DNA of 64,000 bases from Paracentrotus lividus (lineage: Eukaryota; Echinodermata; Echinoidea; Camarodonta; Echinidae), in the NCBI GenBank assembly GCA_940671915.1, contig CALNVZ010000174.1:73672537-73736536 (forward strand), given 5' to 3'. Below the pieces are notes generated by a model. That model was not told the DNA's origin and ran no database searches. It saw only the letters and a list, made by a program, of their open reading frames with translations. The position numbers were made by a program, and so were the translations under genes. Of the stretch, positions 22,092-34,714 are shown in pieces; the first letter of the stretch is position 1; each line of letters opens with the position of its first letter.

Positions 22092-24945
22092 GGACCATTC
22101 TTGGTCACGTGTGTGACCGAAATTATGCAAAATCTTGACTTTAATTAGCTATAACTCTAACAATTTTTAAAATCTACTGATTTAATGTTTATATCATGCT
22201 AATATATTTTGTTGGCTATCATTTCTAAATATTTGTTGATATTTACAATATCATGTATGTTCAGGGTCATGAGGGTCAAAAACAAATAAAAAAAATAAAA
22301 GAATGGCGTCACTTTATCCTTTCCCTAAGATCGCATCAGTTCGCTATTCACCAAACGGAACCGGCCAGTATGTGCTGAGTAATTACACAGATAACAACAA
22401 AAATAAAATTAAAACACAGCAGACAGTCAACCGCTTCAACCTACTACAATTTTCCCTGTGTACTCTAGAACGGTGTGGTATGGACTTCACAAGAACGGCA
22501 TGATTTTGAAAGTTCAATTTCATTTTGAAATTCCTGTGAGTTTTAAAATGATGAAAATGTTCTTATTGCTGTGAGATATGCATTATGAACCTGTTAACCA
22601 AAAATAACCAACTGGATAGGGAGTCATCTCTGAAATTTCTTTTTTTTATCTATATATTTTATATCGTGACTATTCAGTCGGTCACGTTGTGTGACATTTT
22701 AGTGGGTCACAGTGTGTGACCTAATTGGCAAATTGTACAGAAAAATATAAAATGAATATATAGTATTATGCAATAAAAGTACATTTGAGCATTACTAAAT
22801 CCGCTGTGGTAAAAATTTTTATGGACTCAAGCCTAGTCAGTCAAGGGGTGTGGCTTGTGTCTTTGGTAGCTGATTCAAGACTGTACGGGACGCACCCGCT
22901 TGAGGTAAGCGGGCGGAATGCTAGACCCATCCTGCCCAACATCTTTCGGCGTGTAGGAGGATCGCGGCAGCGCCGGACAGAAATCCGATCCTGACCCTAT
23001 AATACACTCTGGGACGCACCTCATCTGAAATGCCCCAGACTAGTAAAAATCTTGGCATCGTTGATTTGCGGAGTGCGGCACACGAAATATTGCACGATGC
23101 GATAGTACGGTTGTGATTGTTGAAACTTACCAAAGAGAGAAAGGAGGACATGAAGCTAACTGTTAATTTTCTCCCATATACCAAAAATTGTAATAATAAT
23201 TTATTTATATGAATTTAATTATGACTAATTTACGCATTGCATGAAATCATAACTTTGTTCTAACTGACAAACACAAAGCTTGGGCAATGACTAAATTGTG
23301 TTGATATCTTTATAGATGGTCCTAACTTCAATCTTGTACTTTGAAAACTATAGCTAAAAAAAATTGATATCGAACTAAACCTTCGCTGTATTTGTTGTAT
23401 TTCGTTGTTTTATGAATTTCTTATGTATTCCTGTTTTTCGACCTTTTGTTTTGTTGTTCTTTTTGTTTGTTTGTTTGTTTTTTTTTTTGCTAAATTATTG
23501 GCAGAACCTCATTTTGGAGCATAATAATGCTAAAAATGAATTAATTTCAGACAAATGAAAGTGAAATAATCAGAATTTATGACCGCCCCCAGCCCCAGCG
23601 GGTCACGTTGTGTGACCAATTTGTTTGCTAATTAATAATCAAATTAAAACTGTCATGGATTCATATTTAGTGAGATGCAGGTACATAAATCTAGCTTTGA
23701 AGTATAATAAATTATAATAATACCACGAGCCATAGTTAAGACGGGGCATAAACTTTTGTGTTTTCTGGTTACTCGTGTGTGGCATTTAGCAGGCAATTAA
23801 TTTCCAGGGCTCTGATTATCACTAATATAATCAATTTTTAACAACATTATTTTTGACGTGCGGGTTAACGCCTCTAGATTAAAAGGAATATGACGCAGTA
23901 CTATAACGAATTGTTTTACAAGATCGAAACAGTATCTTAATCGCACGCACCACAGCATACGCGGTACAACCCAGAGAAACGCCCACAGCCAGCTATCCAT
24001 CCTCAGTCAAACAGGCAGGTTACCAGAACAAATCACACACACCAGACACCATGAATAGTTCTACCCTCTAACATCCGTTACTCCGTCTTTGCTATCCATG
24101 CACAGCAACGTTTTACGGATATGACCAAGCTGTTCGCTCATTTATCTTAACCTTTTATGGCAACAAATGAGCTATGGAACCAAGAATCTAATACCAGCGC
24201 ACCGCTCACGAGCTCAGCACACTAGACTGCACCCGTACAACACATAACACAATCGTCATGCTAACGAAATTGCCAAAAAACCACGAATATAATAAAAAAC
24301 ATTCCAGTACGACGAAGATAGTTCTAGAATCACAACATAAGTGCTCCGATTTGAATATGCACAGCTTTAAATAATCCCTTTAAAACAACAAGAAAATCTA
24401 AAAACATTCATAGCCATATATTGTCCCAACAACACAATGACCAGCATCGCCACGCTCTCCTACCACTTTAACTACACCAACACCATCTATGGCCTCACAC
24501 CCGCCAAAATAGCCTCTCTGTCCTTCTTATTAAAAATTCATGGCCACATAACCATACGACATCTCACTCAGTCTAAACACACCACTTGCGACATCCTGTC
24601 GCCTCGACTGTCGGCGCAGCCACCTCGTGTGTCAGCACACGTGACCCGTGCAGATCAACGTTTAGATACCACACTACAAACCAACATACCTTAATACCCA
24701 ACTAACACGCAGTAGACATTTCGTGACCAAATTTTCAAAGTTAATTATAAACTCTAAATAAAAGCTATCATGGCTTCATTATTGGTGAGATGCAAGGCAC
24801 ATTTATTGCAAGCGCACAAATTATATCTAGCTTTGGAGAAAAAAATGTAATGTAAAAATATAGAATCCACTGGTCTTTCGGGCGGCACTTAAACTTTTCG
24901 TGCTATTTGTGGTCCCTCGTGGTCTTCTGTGACCATTGATGGCAA
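22092..24945. mobile_element. Inserted element with GGTCAC...GTGAC motifs and terminal direct duplication
   Basis: It interrupts family A copy 3. Likely ends are CCATTCTTGGTCACGTGTGT (left) and, as complement, CCATCAATGGTCACAGAAGA (right), an approximate inverted repeat. GGTCAC-N2-4-GTGTGAC motifs occur at 22103-22118, 22680-22695, 22705-22721 and 23601-23617. A GC-rich patch lies at 22880-23060 and a CA-rich patch at 24000-24700. The 85-codon frame at 24437-24694 and those at 22303 and 22785 have no recognised domain. Boundaries are tentative. Confidence 0.5.
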
Positions 24946-24955
24946 TTACATTTCT
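23650..24955 (+). repeat. Direct repeat pair, units about 23650-23810 and 24765-24955
   Basis: Both units read GTGAGATGCA...ATCTAGCTTTG, then a (G)GGC(A) stretch followed by AAACTTTT and later GGCAATTA, in the same order and orientation. This suggests either a duplicated terminus of the inserted element or two related insertions. Confidence 0.6.
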
Positions 24956-25724
24956 TTAATAAATTTATCTTTAAAACAATCAATTTCAACACCACTTAAT
25001 AAAACTGTTTTCATTTTAAAATTGTCTAAAGTAAGTGAAGTTAAAAAAAGGGATTATATCAATATCTAATGAACAATAAATCAATAGTAACGAACAGCAA
25101 TTCATATTACATATGCACATCTCCTAATTCTAGTCATTGGTACCAGGAAGCATCAGACCCATATTAGACTATTTTACCCAACACGACTTCACGATTTACC
25201 ATTTTTGTATTGTATTCCAAAATTTCCTTTGCATGTTTTAATTTATGCATACCTCGTATCGACGCAGCTGAAAAAAATTTGATAAAACATTCAGACTAAA
25301 TCGTTAAAAAATTGCATTTTCATGAAGCAGCCTCCAATGCACAACTGCTACTACTTATGAGGGGGGGGAACATGACCACACGCCCGCAACATCTGTACTT
25401 TGCAATGCTATATGAAAACAAAAAAGGACACAAACTTCTTAATTCTTATGTTCTTCTGCTCCAAAAAGGTAGCAAGTCCAACTTTTTCAAAGAATCGCCC
25501 CTTATGCGCTTTTAGTTCCCCTTAGACCCGCATTGTAAGATAATAATACATGTTTAGGCCAACGCACTTCCGATCATCGTCACAGAAAGCGAACTGTTTA
25601 AAACAAATAAATACCTTGATGCCACACATTAACAGTAATGGCGTCGGAGTTTTGCTTTTTCGAGCCCGGAGAATAGAAGCCAGTCGACAAAGACACTCGC
25701 TTCCTTCGTATAAATCTATATTTG

Positions 25725-25910
25725 TTAAAACTGAAATTTTCATGCAGCAATTCAAAATATGTCTGACAAGATTAAGGGTCTCAGAGGAAAGGGAGACATT
25801 GAATAGGCCCCAAAATTTTTTATTTGGAAGCCCTATTTCAAGTCTCCCCTTTCCTCTGACCCTTAATCTTTCAACATATTTGAATTGCTCATGAAAATTT
25901 CCTTTAAACA
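25725..25910. repeat. Palindrome inside the split MITE
   Basis: GATTAAGGGTCTCAGAGGAA (about 25768) is matched by TTCCTCTGACCCTTAATC (about 25852-25869), and CAATTCAAAATATG (left) by CATATTTGAATTG (right), with a centre near 25818. It explains the overlapping two-strand open frames at 25522-25938 and shows an internal inverted duplication of family A sequence. Confidence 0.8.
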
Positions 25911-26315
25911 AATATACATTTATAAGGAATTTCTTCACAAATAATATTCAAAAATCCCAACTTAAGATCTTACTACTTCCCCCTAGCTTATCGTGAATGC
26001 CATTTTTTGACTTTCTCATGAAATTTCCTTTCAGAAAATGTATACTTTTGTAGGGAGAGACTTGATATTTTTAACGTTATGACACTTTGATCCTGTTTAG
26101 GGCAAGATTTTAAATTTTACGATTGGTAGCGTAACACAAAAAGGGCGATTCGGGGGCGAGTTCCAAACGCATGACTATGTTTTTTAGTTCTTAAAGTATA
26201 ATGATGATTTTCCTAGACATTCCAACCCATTTTATATTGTATTTAAATGGCCAACTAAATGAAAATAAGTAAAATCATTTAAATTTACTTGGTGTTCTAA
26301 TAATTTTGGCCACCA

Positions 26316-26318
<3 letters not shown>

Positions 26319-26400
<82 letters not shown>
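26319..26400. repeat. (AT)n microsatellite between two TA-specific elements
   Basis: A pure TA array directly abutting a family A end on the left and another MITE on the right. Confidence 0.95.
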
Positions 26401-26404
<4 letters not shown>

Positions 26405-26652
26405 GAGTTTGATTCCAAAAGGCGCTAAATCCACTTTTGATGAAAATTGAGTTAGTGATACCCGCCCATCGTTCAGACTGGTACCTGTCTATAAATAGAT
26501 TTTGATACCTAAGTTAAGACAGCAATTACTAAAAAAAAATGTACATTTAAATCTAATTTTCCATAGACACCTGTACAAAATCTTGCAAACAAATGCCCTT
26601 TTCTCAGAAGTGACAAAAGTGGATTTAGCGCCTTTTTGAATCAAACTCTTCA
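26401..26652. mobile_element. MITE, 252 bp, TGAAGAGTTTGAT ends
   Basis: The left arm TGAAGAGTTTGATTCCAAAA followed by GGCGCTAAATCCACTTTTG pairs with the right arm CAAAAGTGGATTTAGCGCC followed by TTTTTGAATCAAACTCTTCA over about 39 bp. It is flanked by TA and inserted in TA-repeat DNA. No coding capacity. Confidence 0.92.
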
Positions 26653-26689
26653 TACATATATATTATAAGTGAAAGAAATAGAGAAATGA

Positions 26690-26770
26690 ACGCCAGTCGT
26701 AGCTTCTATATGTACCTCTATTTTATTGTGCCAAGCTTTCGATTTTCTTAATCCTCTTCAGTGCCATTCT
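26690..26770 (-). other. CTGAAGA...GAAA motif (minus strand)
   Basis: The complement reads CACTGAAGAGGATTAAGAAA ATCGAAAGC, in which GATT and AATC can pair between CTGAAGA and GAAA. It is similar in layout, not in sequence, to the units at 8437 and 43040. Confidence 0.4.
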
Positions 26771-26822
26771 ACAATTGAAACATAAGAAAAATACCAATAT
26801 GTACAAAATATACAAATAATGG

Positions 26823-26870
26823 TAATTCATAACTAGCAATTTGATAATCATAATTGCTAGTTATGAATTA
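26823..26870. repeat. Perfect 19-bp hairpin
   Basis: TAATTCATAACTAGCAATT and AATTGCTAGTTATGAATTA are separated by 10 bases. The function is unknown; it may be the remains of a small foldback element. Confidence 0.85.
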
Positions 26871-27040
26871 AGCATTATTTATTTCTTTCACTTTTTTAAT
26901 TCACACAATTTATGACCAACGACATTTCGTCCAGGATACATTTCTTTCGCTACATATATATATATATATACACATGTATATTCAATTTCAATTTCAATTT
27001 GTCACGGATTGCTTTATTTACCATTTGTTTATCATTACAC

Positions 27041-27601
<561 letters not shown>

Positions 27602-30600
27602 CCCTAGGAGCCAAGGGCCTTTAATCAGCATTTTTGCTGGGGAAGGTTTGAAGGTCCTAACTAGAGTACCAAATTTAGTTTGCGGGTGATCTCGGTATTT
27701 TCCTCATGTGAAATGGTTATCTTCTTACTGACCCGTTTAACCCATGACATTCGGCCATTTTGGCAATTTTTTTAGAGAGAATTCCAAATTAATTGAACCT
27801 ATTTTGGTTTCCTTTTGTTGGTTCCTAGGCGTTATTTCTAATATTTTTGTCGTCCTCCCTATAAGGATTTTAAAACCCTAATCTTGAGTAAAAAATGTTG
27901 CGCTGATCTTAGAAAAAAGTGGTTTTTATTGACTGCAAAGGGGTCCATTAAAGGGGGTCTCTTTTTTTGTCAAGTTTCGGCCCAAAGTTTTGTTCATTTA
28001 ATATTCTTATGTTTGGGCAGGCGCAAGAATTTGTAGGACAAGAAATGACCATACAGGAGTCGTAACCGAAGTGTATTGTCTTCCCATCCCTCCCAAACCA
28101 TTTCTAAAAGAACTTCTTGGCCGTTCTAAAGACAAATACTTCACCATACCAATTTTCCATAAAAAATTCTTGGACAGTCCCTTGGTCATTTAGGCTAGTG
28201 TGTGTTTTGATCCAAAGTGACCATTTTGCCATTTGTGGCGGGATTTTGCGTGGTAATACCTGCCTATTGATAATTACGTTGTGTATCTCGTGGTATCACG
28301 TGTATATATGTAGATTGTTATTATCCTTTTCGCTTTCAACTTCATTTTCACCTGAAGAGCTAAGGCTAGTGGTGAAAGTAGCAACCAATTGATTTCTGAA
28401 TTTAAAATAAGTCTTATTCACTCTACCATTAAGGTTTCTTGGTCAACTTTATTTTGGTTACTTATTGGCCGATAGTTACCATTTAGGCCCACCAGAATGA
28501 TAAAAAATACAAGAATTTTTTAGCAGAGTAATTTACAGTGCCTCTAAAACATTACGTACGAACTGTGTCTCTACCCATGCACTTACAGAACTTTTGTGCT
28601 TTATTCGTATCCTCGAAGCATCAGAAACAGATTTTCCGCGCACATAGTGATGTGCACATTACTCCACTCTCCTACTTTATGTCATTGATGACACTCACAT
28701 ATAAAAAAGAACCAAAAAAAAATGTTTTGATATTTGCTGTCACAACAAAAGGCATGCACACAAATTATGACAAAGCCTGAAAAATCGTGCGCGTATTTAC
28801 TGTATAACAGCTGTAATGTCCACTGTGGCGGTGTCTTTACATTTTATTCCGCGGTTTGACCATTCCGATATTGCAAGATGGGTCAGTGTGGGTCAAAAAT
28901 CGGTAACAACCGCCAAATGGATGCAAGTAATTTACCATTTAGTTCTATACGCAATCTTGAATGAGTTTAATGTTTGCTAGATTTTTAAGCCCCGTTAAAG
29001 AATTCTTTGTTTTCCCACTCAAAATATTCTGGCACTTTGAACCGCTTTTTGGTCAAAGTTAGTAACAGCTAAGTTTCGTGTCATTTTTAATTCTAGAAAG
29101 AATAAGGATTGTCAATCACTAAACGTATATTTGATCATTTGTATAATAAAGAATAACCAATCTTATCCCATGATGTTTAAAGCACATCACGAGTAAGAGT
29201 AAATTCCAAGCTGATCATACTAATTTCCAAGATGCAAATAAGTTGTAGTTTCCAAGGCAAAATGAATTCTATATAATGATTTATGTTGTCATATGACTTC
29301 AAATACACATGTCCGTGATCTGATGACGATTTGCGAATATCGCAATTTAAGAAGAATGTCGATGAAATGTATTTCAACGACTTTCAATAGACTTGACATT
29401 TAGCTGAAGCCAGTGATTATTGGTCTCTTGACATGTGTCATGAGCGAGTCAGCAGTGTCCTGTAAGCCAATGCTCCAGCAATTGCCCTTGCCTACTCAGG
29501 GAAAGCATATTCCACCAGGCGAGGAGAATACATATCCTCCTGGAAACTATAAATTATTAAATAGGCACAATGGAATTGTAACGTTATGGGTTAAAGTGTG
29601 AGGCCAGCAAATTATTGGTCAAGATCGTTTGAAGGGATGTCTAGTGGGTCATCTCCATTTACCTGAAAGGAGGAAGGAGTTGCCTACAACTTCTTGCAAG
29701 TTGTCTGTTGAGTTGTAAATGCCCTGACAAGCGCATCTCAAAAGGTTTTAATTGTTATGATAAAATTCATGGACGTGGACAGAATATATTTACTAGTCAT
29801 TAGAGCCGCGGAATATTCAGGATCATCACTTCTTTTGTTGGAGAAACAAGTCGTCTTGATGAAGATTGCCACAATAGATTTATGTTATGCGGCCATTTAT
29901 TGTGTCCTGTATCAAATTACTATCTTTGGGGTCCTGTATATCTTTATACGAGAAGGCCCTTATTGTGTGTGTGAAGTTGTCATCGGATCGTTTTGTAAGG
30001 CAGCTAGTTTTACCAATCTTCTGGACACCTCCATAATCGGCTAGCTACAGGATCCCGATGACCAGAATATCTCTGACTAAAATCAGCAGAGCAGGCTAGA
30101 ACCATATATAGTCAGTCATCTTTTTGAAACTTGTTCCAGATTCCTTTACCTAAATTAATAGCAAGGGATCTTTCATACCTTGAAGGTAATTTTTATCCCA
30201 GAGACGGATTGATTCATGTATCATTCCAACGCTTCAGCATATGTACTTTCTCCCACTCAACCAGGGGCATTCTTTTAGAGGTCTTGTCTCGCGTAGAAAG
30301 CACAGTTCAGTTCTTTATTGCGTCAAGACTCTTACTTCAAGTAACAACTCCTGCCGGTTTCAATGATCTTGCACTATGTTCAAGTCTCTAGTTGGAACCT
30401 TTCTTGATCTTGGGACATCAGCTGAGCTAAGTTCATGCTTGAGATCAAACACCTCTAAAGAGAGGTGTTAAATGGAATTTCTTGTTGAATCCCTTGATTT
30501 TGTGGAAGGATGAAAATGATTTGTTCGTCGAGAACAAAACATACAACCATAATTATTCCAGGACGAGTTGGCCTATCTGTTACCAGACCCAAATATTAAA

Positions 30601-32708
30601 GTGGCAATGTTAATTGTGCCACAGTCTCGCTCTCCAAACGAAAAAGACAATTGATTGTATAATTTTTCCGTATCTATGAGATGTGAAGATCAACATGGTT
30701 CTCATTTCTATCTTGATCACTGTTAACACTGAGTTATACCATGTTCCAATCTCCATTTTCCTCCCCAACTGGATTAACTCATTTCGTCCCATCTAGTTAC
30801 AGATTCTTTTCAGATAATGATCAAAGACGACCATGACGGAGTTATAGCACTTTCTTCCAGGAGATGACTGACATCCTTCAAGATCTTGACCAAAATATCT
30901 GTAGCTCTCATTTGCCTCTTCACATTTACAAGAAGACTTCAATATGTTTATCACGAACGATAAGTATTCAAAGGACAACTTCTCCACCCGTAGTTGAAAT
31001 GTTTTCCCGATAGAAGGCAAATGAGGACATTGGTCATGTTTGGTTTTATAATCTGGACTCGCTCAGGACACATATCTAGCAACATGAAAACCGCCTTGTT
31101 ATAATGGTTTAGTCATAGTGACATTTTAATGACATTTTCTTCTAATTATTATATTCCTTGGAGATATTTCATATCGTCAACAGATCATGCAGATATATCA
31201 ATTATATAGTTATATGAAAATTAATTATATCACTATCTAGATTTATGTTGCTATGGAAATCATATAATTACTGGTCAGCTTGGGTTTTCTGTTTTCTGCT
31301 TACTATGTTCATGCCGCCGCTTACAATTTTATTCTTTGTCTCAATTTTACAATACAGACTGAGTGATTGAATATGTAGTAAAATAAAATTAAAAATGACA
31401 TTAAATTATTGCTTAACTTTTGACCCAAAAGTGGCCAAAATGACCAGACTTTAATGTGTGCGACAATAATCAGTTTTAACGCGGATATGACATTAACAAA
31501 CATTGAAATCAATACAATTGTGCATTGTAGACTAAATAATGGATATACGTATACACTTTGGCGGTTGTTGCAATTTCAGCCCACATTGACCATTTGCATA
31601 TAGAAATGGTCAGTGCGGGTCAAAGTGGTAAGACACAAGTGGACATTACAACGATTAAATCAAAGGAAATAACACAGATTTTCAGGCTTGTCATATTTGT
31701 GCATGCCTTTTGTTGTGAAAGCAAATATCAAACATTTTTTTGTTGTTCTTTTATATAGTTCATGGTCAGCATGCTAAGTAGGGATGGAAAATGTGCACAT
31801 ATTGTGCCGGGTAAATCGGTTCTGATGACCGAGATGATAAAAAAAAATGGTCTGTTAAGTGCTTAGGACACACAGTCTAGCTAATGTTTTAGGCACTTAT
31901 TTATTGTAAATCGTATTTTTTTATTTCATTTTGGGCTAGAGGGGTGCAAACCTTCGGCCAATATAGTGGACGGAGTGCGAAAGTGACCAGATAAGGACCA
32001 AGAACCTTATGTGTAGTTGAAAAGACCTCTATTTTTTAAATCAGCATCAATTGTTGCCACTTCTCCACCACTAGTCAACTCTTTAGTGAAATGAGTTGAA
32101 CGAAAGGATAATACATCTACAATATTATATACACGTGTATACACTAATACATGTAATACATAGGCAGGTATAGCAAAATCCTGCAAAATGGCAAAATGGT
32201 CACTTTCGGTCAAACTGGCCTAAATGACCAGGGCTGTCCAAATATTTTAGGAAAATGGTATGGGAGTATTGTTTTAGACCCAAGGAAGTTTTTTAGAATG
32301 GGTTGGGGGTGGGAAAACCATCACTTGGTTGACTCTGATGGTCATTTTTGTCTAATTTTGGCCCCCAAAATGATAAAAATGACAATTTTTGGCCGAAATT
32401 GACCAAAAAGACCCCTTTAATGACCCACCGAGTCAATAAAGCCACTTTTTCTAGAATCAGCGCACATTTTTACATCAGATAGGTTTTAAAAATCCCATTT
32501 ATCGGCAAAAATTATAGAAATAAAATACCCTTGACCACAAGTGACCAAAATGGTCATTTTTGGACAAAAATTGGCCAAAATGGCCAAAGTGTCATGGGTA
32601 CGGTCAGTAAGAGGGACATTTTTGGAATCAGCGCAAAATTTTACTCTAGATAGGACCTTCAAACCTTCCCCAGCAAAAATGCTGATTAACGGCCCTTGGC
32701 TCCTAGGG
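27602..32708. mobile_element. 5.1-kb element with very long inverted repeats
   Basis: The left begins CCCTAGGAGCCAAGGGCC and the right ends GGCCCTTGGCTCCTAGGG, flanked by TA. Inverted similarity can be followed inward in the same order on both sides. Paired landmarks are CAGCATTTTTGCTGGGG (27629 / 32677), a CATTTAGGC block (28185 / 32217), CACCTGAAGAGCTAAGG versus its counterpart (28351 / 32080), ACAACAAAAGGCATGCACA (28741 / 31703) and ACAACCGCCAAA (28906 / 31560). The arms therefore extend about 1.3-1.5 kb, with many short gaps. They are rich in TGACC/GGTCA and TGGCC/GGCCA motifs. The interior (about 29100-31400) is not repeated. Confidence 0.8.
29400..31020 (-). pseudogene. Decayed coding sequence; possible reverse transcriptase plus tyrosine-recombinase element (DIRS-like?)
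   Basis: On the minus strand the interior of the long-armed element shows protein-like stretches broken by stops and shifts. A frame at 31020-30793 contains FEYLSFVINILKSS, which recalls the FLGFVI-type block after the catalytic motif in YR-retroelement reverse transcriptases. Farther on, near 30044-29880, THTIRAFSYKDIQDPKDSNL followed by IQDTINGR, and then in another frame RRLVSPTKEVMI, recall the core-binding region of eukaryotic XerD-like tyrosine recombinases (a DPT...FLI-type helix, then a LPIT/LPIS-type start). No catalytic R-H-R-Y residues could be placed and no RT catalytic motif was found. The order RT then YR would fit a DIRS-like element, but this is an inference from short similarities and may be wrong. 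The plus-strand frames at 29413, 29757 and 30131 are probably shadows. Confidence 0.3.
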
Positions 32709-32924
32709 TAAATTGTAGAGGCCTCAAATATCCCCAGCAGAGGCTATGCATTATTTTGTGTAAAAAAAAAACAGCCTTACTCCATGAAATGTGCACATTC
32801 AGTTTGTCGTGCTTTTTATAAAATGTAGAGTACAAAATGCATCTTGGAAAGCTGCAGATGACCTTTCCGCCAATGGAAAAGCTTCGAAATACGCACACCT
32901 ATGCAATCACGATAGCGCAAATTC

Positions 32925-32925
32925 T

Positions 32926-32952
<27 letters not shown>
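32925..32952. repeat. (CA)n microsatellite
   Basis: An ACAC run followed by C-rich sequence to about 33300. The open frames at 32791-33382 depend on this composition. Confidence 0.85.
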
Positions 32953-32958
<6 letters not shown>

Positions 32959-33810
32959 CAACACCCACGAACACTAACCCACACCCTCACCCACCATCGC
33001 GCACTCTTCCGTCTGGCTTTTCACCTGCAGGCCCTTACGCATAAAACGTCGCCGCGCTGACACACAGGTACGCTTCGGGATAATGCAAAGACGCCCGCAC
33101 CAATACATCTATGCAGTGTACACACAAAGCGCACACCCTCACGCTCTTGCACTTGACTCGGTCTTCTCAAATCCACCGCGGTTCCGTATACAATATGCAT
33201 CCCACCCTATTGCTTCGTACATACACTCCGAGGTTTGCAAGCATGTACCCCCTGCTTACCAACCCCCTACCGTCTTTTCTAACCATGTTTTTAAATATGT
33301 TCTGACCTATGTCTGCCCCGTGCTAGTGCGACTGACTATAGCAATAAAGGACAGTCGTCTGGGTATGCTGTTATTGACATAATTTGTCTCGTGACCCCTT
33401 TCAACCCTATGTCTGCATTTTAAAGTCCATGTTGTTCAGAGCAACAATGTCAGGGTGCGCACTTGGACCCGACAAATGTTCCTATAGTCTGTCTGCAAGC
33501 AGTCTAATTTGTCAAACGATGTAACGCCACTTTACAAAACAAGGATTTGGACACCAAAGCAAATTTATTGTCACAAGTGGTGCATTATGATAATAAAATA
33601 GGATGAAGCTATATAACAAGACACATTCGGGGACAAAATTTGGTGCACAGCACTGACACAATACCTGCCAATTATTTATGGGAGGCTAAAAGTTTTGGGA
33701 GTTCACCCATGGGATAGCACGTAGCAATCCTGACTTTGTGAAACGTATAGGCCCCAGGACTACCGAAAGCTTTAAAAAAAAAAAAGAAGCTAAACAAGTG
33801 AATTGCAAAG

Positions 33811-33846
<36 letters not shown>

Positions 33847-34714
33847 AAGAAAAAGGAGATGAAATGAAAAATAAAAGCCCTATAGACTAGGACGTTGCAC
33901 ATTTATGTTTCTGCTCATCTTGACCGCGCATGATTAATACGTCACTATGGAAAAATATTCAGCGCTCATGGGCGATCCAGCGCTCAAAGAGTTAAAATAA
34001 TGAACTTTATAAAGATGTTAATTATTCCTTGTTTTTGTTCATTATTTACCTACTTGCATAGATATGCAAAGCGTTTATATTGGTGCGTGTTCGTGTTATT
34101 CTAGAGATTGCGATAGATATGACATGAATTGTGAATGTTTGGGAGCACGATTTTGAATAATTCGTAATTTATATTTTTGCGTGTTTTGTGCGCGTTTCGG
34201 TGGTTTTCAAGTCGACTCGCCACTATTACTGCGCCGATATTTTGAAAACGAGCACATGGACCCTCGTTTTTTTAGTGCTCCTACTCTTTTAGTATTCATT
34301 CCCCTACAACTTGACAAATTTTGATGAAATTGACATGGATTGTGTATAAAGTGCAGAATAAGTAAAGGTGGTCCAGTTTAAACATTTCACCCATCTTTGG
34401 TATACTGTTCGTAACAAATCTTGACAAAGTAAATGTGGTTTTAACTCGTTTGTTGAAATCGCGAGGTCTAATAGAGGCCAAATTCATAAATTCTGATTAC
34501 TTTACATGCCATCCACATATGACAATTTCAAAGTCCCGTAGAAAAAAAAAGTAAGCACATGAACCTAAATTGTTTTGGGCTTTTATGGCATACATAGATA
34601 CCAAAGTAACTCTATGCAAAATTTGGTGAAAATGACATGGATTTCATTTTAACTGTGCAATGTCCTTAAAACACTTCCATATTAAAGACAAATATTCTGG
34701 TGACTTGATTCGTG
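32953..34714. other. Intergenic sequence, C-rich then AT-rich
   Basis: 32953-33300 is C- and A-rich, with a 99-codon frame lacking any recognised domain. An A run lies at about 33812-33843. The rest holds nothing recognised. Confidence 0.4.

Larger units (their letters stand above)
22016..26318 (+). mobile_element. Tc1/mariner-like MITE, family A, copy 3, split by insertion
   Basis: The left end CAGTAGTGGTCAAAACTATT (TA-flanked) keeps the family's first 75 bp (ACACAAAGTCTATGGGATTC). The right end, with about 400 bp of typical body (TACTTTTGTAGGGAGAG, TTTGATCCTG, GGGCGAGTTCC), closes at 26318 before a TA array. In undisturbed copies these parts lie under 900 bp apart, so the extra about 3.4 kb was added after insertion. 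Confidence 0.8.

Noticed and set aside
24437..24694. 85-codon plus-strand frame in a CA-rich segment as a host gene
   Set aside because: Lies inside the inserted element, has biased composition and no recognised domain or splice sites.
25522..25938. 138-codon minus-strand frame with a mirror frame on the other strand
   Set aside because: Created by the palindrome inside the split family A MITE; no domain and no codon bias.
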